Notes: a model not told the origin generated them from the sequence alone. Counted from the first letter of the stretch, positions 24,595 through 33,657 are shown. The stretch is 64,000 nucleotides of DNA from JADGHX01 sp963837755 (GCA_963837755.1 CAWIOP010000005.1:124001-188000), one strand, 5' to 3'. Made by a program: numbers and translations.

Positions 24595-25203
24595 ATGACG
24601 CTGCCCATACTCTACGGTAATCGCGAATCCGGTCATGCCTACAAGGCAAAGCTCGCGATGACGCTGCTCGGAATCGCGCATGACTATCGGGATGTCGATC
24701 TGGAGCAGCCTCGCGAACAACGGCGTGCCGACTTTCGGGCGGTGAGCCCTTATGGCGAGGTTCCCGTGCTGGTCGATGGCGGTGTGCCGCTAGCCCAGTC
24801 GAATGCGATCCTGTTGCACCTCGCCCGGCGTACGGGTCGATTGGGCGGTGAGCTCGATCAGCGCCAGCTGACGCAATGGCTCTTCTGGGAGGCCAATCGC
24901 ATTGGCCTGTCGGTGCCCAACCTGCGTCACGCGCTGAAGTGGGCGCCACAAACTCCGGATGCCATCAAAGCCTGGTTACGCGAGCGAGCAATGGCCGACC
25001 TTGCCCGCCTTGATCGGGAGCTCGCATCGAACCCCTTTGTTCTGGGAGCGGCTGCGACCGTGGTGGATATCGCGTGCTGCGGCTACCTCTTCTGGGCAGA
25101 TCAGGCGCAACTCGATCTGCAAGCGTGGCCCTGCGTTGGCGCCTGGCTTGACCGCATTCGCGCGTTGCCGGGCTGGGCTGCGCCATATGAGCTCTTGAAA
25201 TAG
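24595..25203 (+). CDS. Glutathione S-transferase family protein
   Basis: A 202-residue cytosolic enzyme. The N-terminal thioredoxin-fold domain has ILYGNRESGHAYKAKLAM and the glutathione-binding stretch YGEVPVLVDGGVPLAQSNAIL, with the cis-Pro of VPVL and the Ser of QSNAI. The all-helical C-terminal domain includes VVDIACCGYLFWA. It likely conjugates or reduces electrophiles with glutathione. The 235 bases upstream hold nothing I can identify. It marks the end of the decayed accessory stretch. Confidence 0.85.
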   Translation: MTLPILYGNRESGHAYKAKLAMTLLGIAHDYRDVDLEQPREQRRADFRAVSPYGEVPVLVDGGVPLAQSNAILLHLARRTGRLGGELDQRQLTQWLFWEANRIGLSVPNLRHALKWAPQTPDAIKAWLRERAMADLARLDRELASNPFVLGAAATVVDIACCGYLFWADQAQLDLQAWPCVGAWLDRIRALPGWAAPYELLK

Positions 25204-25547
25204 GGTACGCACCGGCGCGCGTGCGTCTGAACCGCAATGGTGCGACTCAGATGGAGTACTGGCGCGACAACTCCGATTGATTCGAAACCACCGCGCTACA
25301 CGCGCCGGGGCTTTCGTCGCGGCGCGCGCGACAAATTTGCACCACAAGAACGAGCGAAAACGTGCAGACGCTCGCACGCAGTGCGTGTGAGAAAAGTCGT
25401 CCCGTATCAAAAACAACAACACGCGAGCTCGCAAGTGCGTGACGCGTAACCCGTTCGCGATGCGCTAAACGAAAATTAGCGAACCTGGCATGTCATTTGG
25501 ATATTGCCGGTCACGCCAACGTGGGCGTGTCCGGAAAGAAATCGAAA
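25204..25547. other. Intergenic control region of the amine-oxidation operon
   Basis: About 340 bases without a convincing gene. They are richer in A and short palindromes than the neighbours. GTTCGC (25453-25458) and GCGAAC (25479-25484) flank CGCTAA (25463-25468) and TTAGCG (25476-25481), giving nested inverted repeats about 65-95 bases before the first gene. Another near-palindrome, CTCGCACGCA next to TGCGTGTGAG, lies about 100 bases earlier. No clear sigma-70 boxes could be fixed. Confidence 0.35.
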
Positions 25548-27131
25548 ATGACGCAAGCGATTTCCCGCCGCAGGCTGTTGCATCTGGTTGGTGCGACGGC
25601 CGGTTCGACTGCGGCATATCAGGCCGCGATCGGTCTGGGCCTGATGTCGGATGCCAGGGCCGTTGCGCGCCCGGATCTTGCGCCGCTCGGAAAGGGTGCA
25701 CGGCGCGTGGTCATTCTCGGTGCGGGCATTGCGGGGCTTACCGCCGCCTACGAGCTGAGTCGCAAAGGTTACGAGTGCATCCTGCTCGAAGCTTCGCATC
25801 GCGCCGGCGGGCGCAATCTCACGTTGCGGCATGGCGATCTCATCGACGAGATCGGTAACCCCCAGACCTGCCAGTTCGATGTCGACCCAGACCTGTATTT
25901 CAACGCGGGCCCCGCGCGCATTCCCGGCCATCACACGACGCTGCTCGACTACTGCAAGGAGCTCGGCGTGGAGCTCGCGCCGTTCATCAACGAGAACCGC
26001 AATGCGTGGGTGCAGGACGACGCCGCGTTTGGCGGCAAACCCGTGCGAAACCGGGAGTACGTCACCGACGCGCGCGGCTTTCTCGCGGAACTGGCTACGA
26101 AGTGCGTGAGTGGCGCGCATCTCGATGCGGCGGTAACGCGCGAAGACGGCGAGCGTCTCACGGCATTCCTGCGCGTGTTCGGCGATCTCACGCCGGGCAA
26201 TCAATACAAGGGCTCCGCGCGGGCGGGCCTCGTCACCGCCGACTACACCATTCCGGAGCAGCTGAAGTCCGCAAGAGCCTTGCCGGAGCTGCTGAAAACG
26301 CGGCTCTGGCAGACGGTCATGCAGTTCGGCGAAACCGCGGACCAGGCCGCCATGATGATGGAGCCCGTCGGCGGCATGGACAAAGTGGTGCAGGGCTTCA
26401 CGGCGAAGGTGGGGCATCTCGTGCGCAGGCACTCGCGGGTCGAGTCGGTAATGCTGCGCGAGAAGCAGGTCGAGGTGATCTGCAGCGGGCCCGATGGCCG
26501 CCAGAAACTGACGGCGGATTTCTGCCTCAACAGCATTCCGTTTCACCTCATGGCCGGCATCCCGAACAACTTTCCCGCCGACTACGCGCAGGTGCTCACG
26601 GCCGTGCCGCGCGGCAAGTTGTTCAAGATCGGGTTCCAGGTGCGCGAACGCTTCTGGGAGAAGGAACAGGTATTCGGCGGCATCTCCTGGACGACGCAGG
26701 ACATCACGCAGGTCTGGTATCCGTGCCACGGCATCCACCGGCAGAAGGGCGTGATTCTCGGCGCCTACGTGTTCGGTGGCGCGGCATCGGAGCGCTTCGA
26801 ACAGCTCGCGCCGGCGGCACGGCTGGAGGCGGCGATCCGCCAGGGCGAGAAGATCCACCCGGGTTATCGGCAGTACATCGAAACGGGCGTCAGCATTCCG
26901 TGGCACCGGATGAACAACATGCTCGGTTGCTCTTCGGAGTGGGATGAGGAACTGCGCGCGAAGCACTTTGCGCGCATTCAGGCCCCGGCGGGGCGCCACT
27001 ACATGATTGGCGACCAGGTGAGTTATCACCCCGGATGGCAACAGGGTGCGATGCACTCGGCGTTGCGTGCTGTGTCGGACATCGACAAGCGCGTGCGTGC
27101 CGAAGCCGGCAGCAAAGGGGTCGCGGTATGA
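25548..27131 (+). CDS. Tat-exported flavin amine oxidase/dehydrogenase
   Basis: A 527-residue FAD enzyme of the monoamine/L-amino-acid oxidase type. A twin-arginine signal (ISRRRLLHL, residues 5-13) precedes the Rossmann motif ILGAGIAGLTAAYEL from residue 56. The conserved SHRAGGRN follows, and the C-terminal FAD-binding GDQVSYHPGWQQGAMHSAL closes the fold. It should oxidise an amine to an imine in the periplasm. The diheme cytochrome that follows (ATGA overlap) is the likely electron acceptor, which would make it a dehydrogenase. The ATG at 25548 is used because the Tat signal begins there. Substrate unknown. Confidence 0.85.
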   Translation: MTQAISRRRLLHLVGATAGSTAAYQAAIGLGLMSDARAVARPDLAPLGKGARRVVILGAGIAGLTAAYELSRKGYECILLEASHRAGGRNLTLRHGDLIDEIGNPQTCQFDVDPDLYFNAGPARIPGHHTTLLDYCKELGVELAPFINENRNAWVQDDAAFGGKPVRNREYVTDARGFLAELATKCVSGAHLDAAVTREDGERLTAFLRVFGDLTPGNQYKGSARAGLVTADYTIPEQLKSARALPELLKTRLWQTVMQFGETADQAAMMMEPVGGMDKVVQGFTAKVGHLVRRHSRVESVMLREKQVEVICSGPDGRQKLTADFCLNSIPFHLMAGIPNNFPADYAQVLTAVPRGKLFKIGFQVRERFWEKEQVFGGISWTTQDITQVWYPCHGIHRQKGVILGAYVFGGAASERFEQLAPAARLEAAIRQGEKIHPGYRQYIETGVSIPWHRMNNMLGCSSEWDEELRAKHFARIQAPAGRHYMIGDQVSYHPGWQQGAMHSALRAVSDIDKRVRAEAGSKGVAV

Positions 27132-27802
27132 AGCGCACGCTGCTGCGAATGTTTGCGTCGTGTCTCGTCACCTGCGCCATCGCCGCTGATGCCGCAGCGG
27201 ACGCTTCGCCCGACTCAGCGACCGACGCCGCCGCTGCTGTAACCGCTGGCGCCGACTACGCATTCTGCACCGTGTGCCACGGCGCACACGGCAATGGCAA
27301 CCCCGCGATCAACGCACCGAAGATCGCGGGCATGGAGCCGTGGTACCTGAAACGCCAGCTCGAACAGTTTCGCGCGGGCTTGCGCGGCACGAAGCCGACG
27401 GATCTGCCCGGCATGGAGATGCAGCCGGTCGGCGTTCAGTTGAACGATTTGGCCATCGATGCCGTCGCGGCCTATGTGGGCACTTTCAAACCGCAGGCGC
27501 CGACCGTCACGGTGCACGGTGACGCGAAACGCGGCCGCGCACTGTATGCCTCGTGCGGCGGCTGTCATGGCGAGCGCGGCGAAGGCAACGGCACTGTGAA
27601 AGCGCCGGCGCTCGCCGGCCAGACGGACTGGTATCTCGTCACGCAGCTCGAGCACTTCCGCGCCGGGGAACGCGGCTTCGCGCCACAGGATGAGCAGGGG
27701 AGCCAGATGCGGGCGGCGGCTGCCGTGCTGCCGGACTCGCAAGCCATCAACGACGTCGTCGCCTACATCAACGCGTTGACCTCGCGTCGCCGCGGCACTT
27801 AG
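27128..27802 (+). CDS. Periplasmic diheme cytochrome c (c4-like)
   Basis: A 224-residue protein with an N-terminal Sec signal and two haem-binding sites, CTVCH (residues 47-51) and CGGCH (143-147), in two similar halves. Each half repeats the PWYLKRQLEQFRAGLRG or DWYLVTQLEHFRAGERG block typical of cytochrome c4-like proteins. It overlaps the amine oxidase stop by four bases, so the two are translationally coupled. It most likely carries electrons from the flavoenzyme to the respiratory chain. Confidence 0.9.
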   Translation: MKRTLLRMFASCLVTCAIAADAAADASPDSATDAAAAVTAGADYAFCTVCHGAHGNGNPAINAPKIAGMEPWYLKRQLEQFRAGLRGTKPTDLPGMEMQPVGVQLNDLAIDAVAAYVGTFKPQAPTVTVHGDAKRGRALYASCGGCHGERGEGNGTVKAPALAGQTDWYLVTQLEHFRAGERGFAPQDEQGSQMRAAAAVLPDSQAINDVVAYINALTSRRRGT

Positions 27803-27857
27803 CCGCCAGCATTTTCGCGTCCAAGGAATTCCGTTCTCACTCGAAGGGGAGTCGCTG

Positions 27858-28367
27858 ATGAAATCGACCGTTGCTGCGTTCATTGCCGTGGTTACCGCGT
27901 TGGCAGCGCTGCCCGCCGCGCAGGCGGCAGACATCGTGCGACACGAGAACGCAGGCGCAACGCCTTCCCCGATCGCGCGCGCGGTCGAAGTGCCGGCGAG
28001 CTACCGCCTGATCTTTCACAGCGGCCTCACGCCCGCGCCCGCGGACCCGAAGGCGCCGCAGGGCTCGGCGCAGTACTGGGGCGACACGAAAACGCAGTCG
28101 CTGTCGGTGCTGAGCCGCCTGAAGGACTCGCTGACATCCATGGGTCTGGGCTTCGGCGACGTCGTGAAGATGACCGTGTTTCTCGGCGGCGATGCCGGCA
28201 AAGGCGGGCGCATGGATTTCGCGGGATTCATGGAGGCGTACTCACAGCATTTCGGCACGGAGGAGCAGCCGAACCGGCCTGCTCGCTCCACCGTACAGGT
28301 CGCCAATCTCGTGGCGCCCGGAATGCTGGTCGAGATCGAAGTGATCCTCGCGAAGCCGGGGCCGTAA
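27858..28367 (+). CDS. Secreted RidA-family imine deaminase-like protein
   Basis: A 169-residue protein with a clear Sec signal peptide (AAFIAVVTALAALPAAQAA) in front of a YjgF/YER057c/UK114 (RidA) domain. The conserved Arg of RidA proteins is in PARSTVQVANL, and VEIEVILA closes the trimer core. RidA hydrolyses reactive imine or enamine intermediates to carbonyls and ammonia. Most RidA proteins are cytosolic, and this one is exported. Placement after the amine oxidase fits hydrolysis of its imine product in the periplasm. Confidence 0.85.
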   Translation: MKSTVAAFIAVVTALAALPAAQAADIVRHENAGATPSPIARAVEVPASYRLIFHSGLTPAPADPKAPQGSAQYWGDTKTQSLSVLSRLKDSLTSMGLGFGDVVKMTVFLGGDAGKGGRMDFAGFMEAYSQHFGTEEQPNRPARSTVQVANLVAPGMLVEIEVILAKPGP

Positions 28368-28393
28368 CGCAATCAGCCATGGGAGACCCCATC

Positions 28394-30862
28394 ATGAAGT
28401 CGAAGTCCCTGACAACCCCTCACAGCGAAATCTCGAAAGCCGTCGCCGCCGCACTGGCGCTTGCCTTCGCGGCCAGCGCACCCGTGTTGCATGCTGAGCC
28501 GGACCCCGAGCCCGACTCCGCCGATGGCGCGTCCACGGCGGAGATCGTGGTCACCGGCACGCGCCAGTCGGGCATGGAAGCGGCGAGCAGCCCGGCCCCC
28601 ATCCAGGTGCTCGACGCGAACGCGTTGAGACGCGTCGGCCAGCCCGACCTCATCCAGGCCATCGCGCAGAACATCCCCTCGTTCACGGCACAGGCGTTCG
28701 GCGGCGACACCGCGAACCTCACGCTGTCGGCGCGACTGCGCGGCCTCAGCCCGAACCATGCCCTCGTGCTCATCGACGGCAAGCGCCGCCACACCACCGC
28801 CAACCTTGCCGTGCTCGGTGGCCCCTACCAGGGTTCCGCGGCGACGGATCTCAACTTCATTCCCGTCGCCGCGATCGAGCGCATCGAAGTGTTGCAGGAT
28901 GGTGCGGCGGCCCAGTACGGAACCGACGCCATCGCCGGGGTCATCAACATCATTTTGCGCAAGACGCCCTCCGGTGGGCAGGTCGGGCTCACCGGTGGCG
29001 GTTACATGGATGGCGGCGGCGACAGTGGCAACGTGGCGGCGAACATGGGTTTCGGCGGGCCCTTTGGTTCCTACCTGAACGTGACGGCCGAAACGCGCTC
29101 GCACGAGCGCAGCGACCGCGGCGGCATCGATCCGCGCGCGCTCGATCCAGCGCGGATCGCGTCGACGCCGGGCTTGTTACAGGCGCCGGGGTATCCGTAT
29201 GTGAATCACATCCAGGGCGATGCGAAATACACGTTGCACCTCGTCTCCTACAACGGTGGGTTCAGCTTAGGCGACACGACGCAGGTCTATAGCTTCGGCA
29301 CCTACGGCCGCAAGCACGCGCAGGCCTACGAGAACTACCGCACGCCAGACCGCATTCCCGCCGTCTATCCCAACGGGTTCAATCCTCAGGAAGAATCGAA
29401 GGAAGAGGATTTCGCCGTCACGGCCGGAGTGAAGGGCAAGGTCTTCAGCACGTGGAGCTGGGACTTGAGCAGCAGCTACGGAAAGGACAGCGTCGAGGTC
29501 AACACGATCGACTCGGCGAACATCTCTCTGTTCAACGACACGGGCTCCACGCCCACGGACTTTCATGCGGGCGACTTCATCGCTGGGCAGTGGACCACCA
29601 ACTTCGACGTCGGCCGCGATTTCGAGGTGGGTCTGGCAACGCCGCTCAACATTGCGGTCGGCATCGAGCATCGGCACGAGACTTATGAGATCAAAGCCGG
29701 AGACGCGGCCTCGCGCTACAAGGAAGGCGCGCAGTCGTATCCGGGCTTTGCGCTCTCCGACGCCAAAGCGGTGAGCCGCGACAACGAAGCGGCCTATGTG
29801 GACTTCGCCGTCTCGCCGGTCGAGAAGCTCCAGGTGGACGTCGCCGGGCGGTTCGAGCACTTCAGCGATTTCGGCGACACCACGGTGGGCAAGCTCACCA
29901 GCCGCTACGATTTCACGCCGGCCTTCGCGCTTCGCGGCACATACAGCACAGGCTTCCGCGCGCCGACCCTTGCCGAAGAATATTACTCAGCGACCAATGT
30001 CTCGCCGACGTCGGCGTTCGTGCAGCTGCCGCCAAACTCGCCCGCGGCACAGCTCGTGGGCATCGATGGGCTGAAGCCGGAAGACTCCACCAACTACAGT
30101 CTGGGTGTCGTCATTCGTCCGGCCGATCGCCTCACCGTGACGCTCGATGCCTATCAAATAGACATCCAGGACCGCATTGTCGGCAGCGGCTCTCTGTTCG
30201 GCACGGGTGGGGCGCTGAACTCGCCCGCGGTTCGAGCGGCGATTGCGGCGAACGGCAATGTGCTCGACCCCAGCGTGACGTCCACCGGCATCGCCATCTT
30301 CGCCAACGGCCTCGATACCCGCACGCGGGGCGCCGAGCTGACGGCCACCTACCCGAGCGATCTCAAGTGGGGCCACGTCGATTGGTCTTTCGGTGCGAAC
30401 TACAACGAAACCGAGGTCACGAGCGTGAAACCGACGCCGGCGCCGCTCGCGCCACAAGTGCTCTACAACGGCACCGCCATCTCGGACCTCGAGACCGCGT
30501 CGCCGAAATATCGCACGGTGCTCGGCGCCGTCTGGACGCGAGATCGGCTTTCCGTGAGCCTCCGTGAAACGGTCTACGGGCCTTCGTCGCGGCAACAGAA
30601 CCTGACTGGCGGCCCGTACTTCGAAACCGAGATCGGCATTACGCCGCTCACCGATCTGGAGATCGCGTATCAGGCGTCCGCGCTTAAGGTCAGTGTGGGA
30701 GCGAACAACCTGTTCAATCGATATCCAGACAAGACGAACAGCGAGCTGCTGGCGGTGTACCAGGCGGCGAAGAACACCGGGGCGGTCGCGATTTATCCCT
30801 CCTTCTCCCCGTTAGGGATCAACGGCGGCTACTACTACGGCCGGCTCGTCTACAACTTCTGA
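28394..30862 (+). CDS. TonB-dependent outer-membrane receptor
   Basis: An 822-residue receptor. A signal peptide (AAALALAFAASAPVLHA) is followed by a TonB-box-like EIVVTGTRQ and a plug domain with LRGLSPNHALVLIDGKRRH and IERIEVLQDGAAAQYGTDAIAGVINI. A beta-barrel with the usual YFETEIG and YYYGRLVYNF ends completes it. It takes up a substrate across the outer membrane using TonB. As the last gene after the amine oxidase, cytochrome and RidA genes, it probably imports their substrate. The ATG at 28394 has GGGAGA upstream. One at 28379 is possible. Confidence 0.92.
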   Translation: MKSKSLTTPHSEISKAVAAALALAFAASAPVLHAEPDPEPDSADGASTAEIVVTGTRQSGMEAASSPAPIQVLDANALRRVGQPDLIQAIAQNIPSFTAQAFGGDTANLTLSARLRGLSPNHALVLIDGKRRHTTANLAVLGGPYQGSAATDLNFIPVAAIERIEVLQDGAAAQYGTDAIAGVINIILRKTPSGGQVGLTGGGYMDGGGDSGNVAANMGFGGPFGSYLNVTAETRSHERSDRGGIDPRALDPARIASTPGLLQAPGYPYVNHIQGDAKYTLHLVSYNGGFSLGDTTQVYSFGTYGRKHAQAYENYRTPDRIPAVYPNGFNPQEESKEEDFAVTAGVKGKVFSTWSWDLSSSYGKDSVEVNTIDSANISLFNDTGSTPTDFHAGDFIAGQWTTNFDVGRDFEVGLATPLNIAVGIEHRHETYEIKAGDAASRYKEGAQSYPGFALSDAKAVSRDNEAAYVDFAVSPVEKLQVDVAGRFEHFSDFGDTTVGKLTSRYDFTPAFALRGTYSTGFRAPTLAEEYYSATNVSPTSAFVQLPPNSPAAQLVGIDGLKPEDSTNYSLGVVIRPADRLTVTLDAYQIDIQDRIVGSGSLFGTGGALNSPAVRAAIAANGNVLDPSVTSTGIAIFANGLDTRTRGAELTATYPSDLKWGHVDWSFGANYNETEVTSVKPTPAPLAPQVLYNGTAISDLETASPKYRTVLGAVWTRDRLSVSLRETVYGPSSRQQNLTGGPYFETEIGITPLTDLEIAYQASALKVSVGANNLFNRYPDKTNSELLAVYQAAKNTGAVAIYPSFSPLGINGGYYYGRLVYNF

Positions 30863-30867
30863 AGGGA

Positions 30868-30900
30868 CGGCGGGTGGCAGGCACGCCCTGCCGCCCGCCG
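30868..30900. terminator. Strong GC-rich hairpin between convergent genes
   Basis: GGCGGGTGGCAGG (30869-30881) pairs with CCTGCCGCCCGCC (30887-30899) through a 5-base loop, with one G-T wobble and an extra C-G at the base. It starts 6 bases after the receptor stop codon and lies between convergent genes. There is no T-run on either side, so it may act with Rho or mainly protect mRNA ends. Confidence 0.7.
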
Positions 30901-30958
30901 GCACACGAAACCATCCTCGCGCGGATCGAGCATTCGCGGAAAAGCGAGCGTCCCGGGA

Positions 30959-31411
30959 TCAGCGGTAGTAGTACCCCGGCTGAATCGTGCGCAGGTACTC
31001 GACCAGTCGAGTGACCGCGGCGTCGGCCTGCTTGCGCGCGAGGCTGTCGTTCGTCTCGTCCCCGTGGAATTCAAACCCCCAGACCGGCATGCCGCGAGTG
31101 CCGTGCGCAGCGAGTGCCGTGCGTCCATCGATGATCCGTTGGAGCTCGTCTGCCGGGAATTGCTCGCCTCGCCGTTCTGAAATGCGCGTGAGATCGGGTA
31201 CGCCGCCCCGAACGAGTGCGGCCACGGGCCCGTCGCCGCGGGCCGTGAGCCCGTGACAACCCGAACAGTACACCTGGTAAAGGCGCACACCCGAGTACTC
31301 GTGCGGATTCACAGAGTATTGGGACATGGTTTGGCATGAGGCCAGCGCCAGCGACACCAGCGCGATGCCAGCAGTGGCCGTTGCCGTACCAACCGTGCGC
31401 TTACCAGGCAT
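30959..31411 (-). CDS. Monohaem cytochrome c lipoprotein
   Basis: A 150-residue class I cytochrome c. The signal ends in SLALASC, a lipobox, so the mature protein should be lipid-anchored in the periplasm. One haem site, CSGCHG, is followed by a possible Met ligand in GMPVWGF. The ATG at 31411 is preferred over a TTG at 31429 since the signal peptide fits either. It is followed downstream only by the convergent receptor operon. Partner enzyme unknown. It could belong to a terminal oxidase or the cytochrome at 33139. Confidence 0.8.
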   Translation of the reverse strand: MPGKRTVGTATATAGIALVSLALASCQTMSQYSVNPHEYSGVRLYQVYCSGCHGLTARGDGPVAALVRGGVPDLTRISERRGEQFPADELQRIIDGRTALAAHGTRGMPVWGFEFHGDETNDSLARKQADAAVTRLVEYLRTIQPGYYYR

Positions 31412-31461
31412 GCCACGCGGTTGGCTCAAGTAGTTATCCCTTCCACGCTCGCCCGCGGTGC

Positions 31462-33081
31462 TTACAATTCCGCGCCCGGCATCTCGTGGGAGGCGGGCTT
31501 TTCGGGTTTCTCGGTCATCGTCGCCTCGGTCAGCAACAGCACGCTCGCCACGGACACCGCGTTTTCGAGCGCAACGCGAACGACCTTGGCCGGATCGACG
31601 ATGCCGGCCTCGAACAGATCCACGTACGTTTTCTTCGCCGCATCGAAGCCAATGTTGCCCGTGGCGTTCGCCATGCGATCAACCACCACGCCGCCATCCG
31701 CAGCGGAATTCTCGGCAATCTGGCGCGCGGGGACCTCGAGTGCGCGGCGCAGAATCTGCACGCCTGTGCGCTCATCGCCGGTGCACTCCGCCTCCGCCGC
31801 CACGACCGCGCCAGTGCAGCGAAGCAGGGCGAGGCCGCCGCCGGGCACGATGCCCTCGGCGACCGCGGCTTTCGTCGAGCTGATCGCGTCGTCGAGCGCG
31901 TCTTTCCGGCTCTTCATCTCCGCTTCGGAGGGTGCGCCGACGCGGATCACGGCCACGCCGCCAGACAGCTTCGCCAGCCGCTCTTCCAGCTTCTCGCGGT
32001 CGTAGTCGCTCGTCGTGTCGTCGATCTCCTTGCGAAGCATCTGGATGCGGCCGTCGATGTCCTTGCGGTTGCCGGCCCCACCGATGATGGTGGTGGTGTC
32101 CTTGTCGACCACCACGCGCTTGGCGCGACCGAGCTGCTCCAGGGTCACATCTTCGAGCTTCGTGCCGAGCTCCTCGGAGATGAGCTGGCCACCCGTCAGC
32201 ACGGCGATGTCCTGCAGAATGGCCTTGCGTCGATCGCCGAACCCGGGCGCTTTCACCGCCGCGCTCTTCAGCACGCCGCGAATCTGGTTGACGATGAGCG
32301 TGGCGAGCGCCTCGCTCTCGATGTCCTCGGCGACGAAGAGAATGGGCCGGCCGGCCTTCGCCAGGCGCTCCAGCAGTGGCAGCATGTCCTTGAGGATGTT
32401 GAGCTTGCGATCGGTGATGAGGATGTACGCATCCTCCAGCACCGACTCCATGCTGCTCGTGTCGGTCACGAAGTAGGGCGAGAGGTAGCCGCGGTCGAAC
32501 TGCAGGCCTTCGACCACTTCCATCGCCGTCTCGGTGGTCTTGGACTCCTCGACGGTGATGACGCCGTCGCCGCCTACCTTCTCCATGGCGTCGGCGACGA
32601 GCTCGCCGATGGCCGCGTCGTTGTGCGCGGAGAGCGTGGCGACCTGTGCTTTCTCCTTGCGGCTGCCGACGGGCTTCGACTGCTCCTTCAGCGAGCGAAC
32701 CGCGGCTTCGAGGGCTCGATCCAGCCCGCGTTTGAGGTCGATGGCGCTCGCACCGGCCGCGACGTTGCGCACGCCGTCCGCAAATATCGAATGGGCGAGC
32801 ACGGTCGACGTGCTGGTGCCATCACCGACAACGTCGCCGGTGCGCTCGGCGGCCTGGCGCAGCATTTGCGCGCCGAGGTTCTCTTCCGGGTCTTCGAGCT
32901 CCATCTCCTTGGCAATGGTCACGCCGTCGTTGCAGACGATGGGCGCGCCCCATTTCTTCTGGATGAGCACCGATTTCGACTTCGGGCCGAGCGTCAGGCG
33001 CACGGCATCGGCGAGCTGGGTGGCGCCGCGGAGCACTTTCTCGCGCGCCGCCGCGCGGAACAAAACCTGCTTGGCCGCCAT
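31462..33081 (-). CDS. groEL: Chaperonin GroEL, solitary second copy
   Basis: A 539-residue Hsp60. Family landmarks are present: VRLTLGPKSKSVLIQ, the ATP loop DGTSTSTVLAH, VKAPGFGDRRKAIL, and EGIVPGGGLAL. No groES precedes it, and the C-terminus ends KPASHEMPGAEL without the GGM repeats of housekeeping GroEL. That suggests a specialised paralogue expressed with the stress genes around it. The ATG at 33081 starts MAAKQVLF, the normal N-terminus. It lies between two cytochrome c genes on the same strand. Confidence 0.95.
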   Translation of the reverse strand: MAAKQVLFRAAAREKVLRGATQLADAVRLTLGPKSKSVLIQKKWGAPIVCNDGVTIAKEMELEDPEENLGAQMLRQAAERTGDVVGDGTSTSTVLAHSIFADGVRNVAAGASAIDLKRGLDRALEAAVRSLKEQSKPVGSRKEKAQVATLSAHNDAAIGELVADAMEKVGGDGVITVEESKTTETAMEVVEGLQFDRGYLSPYFVTDTSSMESVLEDAYILITDRKLNILKDMLPLLERLAKAGRPILFVAEDIESEALATLIVNQIRGVLKSAAVKAPGFGDRRKAILQDIAVLTGGQLISEELGTKLEDVTLEQLGRAKRVVVDKDTTTIIGGAGNRKDIDGRIQMLRKEIDDTTSDYDREKLEERLAKLSGGVAVIRVGAPSEAEMKSRKDALDDAISSTKAAVAEGIVPGGGLALLRCTGAVVAAEAECTGDERTGVQILRRALEVPARQIAENSAADGGVVVDRMANATGNIGFDAAKKTYVDLFEAGIVDPAKVVRVALENAVSVASVLLLTEATMTEKPEKPASHEMPGAEL

Positions 33082-33138
33082 GTCAGTGCTCCGCGCCGCT
33101 CGCCGCTCGAGCAGCGTGTGATCGTGCCGCCGATGCAA

Positions 33139-33657
33139 TCATTGAGATTCTCCGGACGTCCCGGTGTCGGATGATTTCATTCGCTGTGGCCGGCCGGGGC
33201 CCAGAGCTCCGTCGGACCGGGCGCGCAGGTATGCATACAGGTCGAGCACGTGCGGGCGCACTTTCGGGTTGTGCTCCCACGCCGGCATGACGAGGTCGCC
33301 GCGCTCCCGGCGCAGGACTTCTTCCGCAAAACGCTCGCGCAGCGCGGTCGTGTCGTCGCCGGAAATCTCCCCGGAGCCGAACACAATGCGGTAGCTCGTG
33401 ATCACCTTGATGGTAAAGTCGTGAGCCGAGAGACGCTTGACGCTCTCCATGAGGTTCGGGGCAACGTCAGTGCCCACGGCATCGACGCCGTGGCATGCGT
33501 GGCACGCCGTGTGAAACGCCCGCCAGCCGCGAAAGGTGGCGTCGTCCACTTTGCCATCCACGATTTGATAAGGTTTCGTGTCAGCATTCGCAGCCCATCC
33601 GCAGACCGGCAGCCCGAGAAGAAACGCCGCCGCAACAATGCATCCCTTTGAGCTCAT
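33139..33657 (-). CDS. Monohaem periplasmic cytochrome c
   Basis: A 172-residue protein with a Sec signal (IVAAAFLLGLPVCGWAA) and a single haem site CHACHG. A Met ligand is probably in DLVMPAWEHNP. The N-terminal mature segment YQIVDGKVDDATFRGW resembles cytochromes linked to periplasmic dehydrogenases. The C-terminal 25 residues are basic and disordered. It is the first gene of a minus-strand group with groEL and the lipoprotein cytochrome, and is divergent from the kinase-like gene. Confidence 0.8.
   Translation of the reverse strand: MSSKGCIVAAAFLLGLPVCGWAANADTKPYQIVDGKVDDATFRGWRAFHTACHACHGVDAVGTDVAPNLMESVKRLSAHDFTIKVITSYRIVFGSGEISGDDTTALRERFAEEVLRRERGDLVMPAWEHNPKVRPHVLDLYAYLRARSDGALGPGRPQRMKSSDTGTSGESQ

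Noticed and set aside
25485..25510. Possible sigma-54 promoter (TGGCATG and TTGCC) before the amine oxidase operon
   Set aside because: The spacing between the GG and GC elements is wrong for a -24/-12 promoter.
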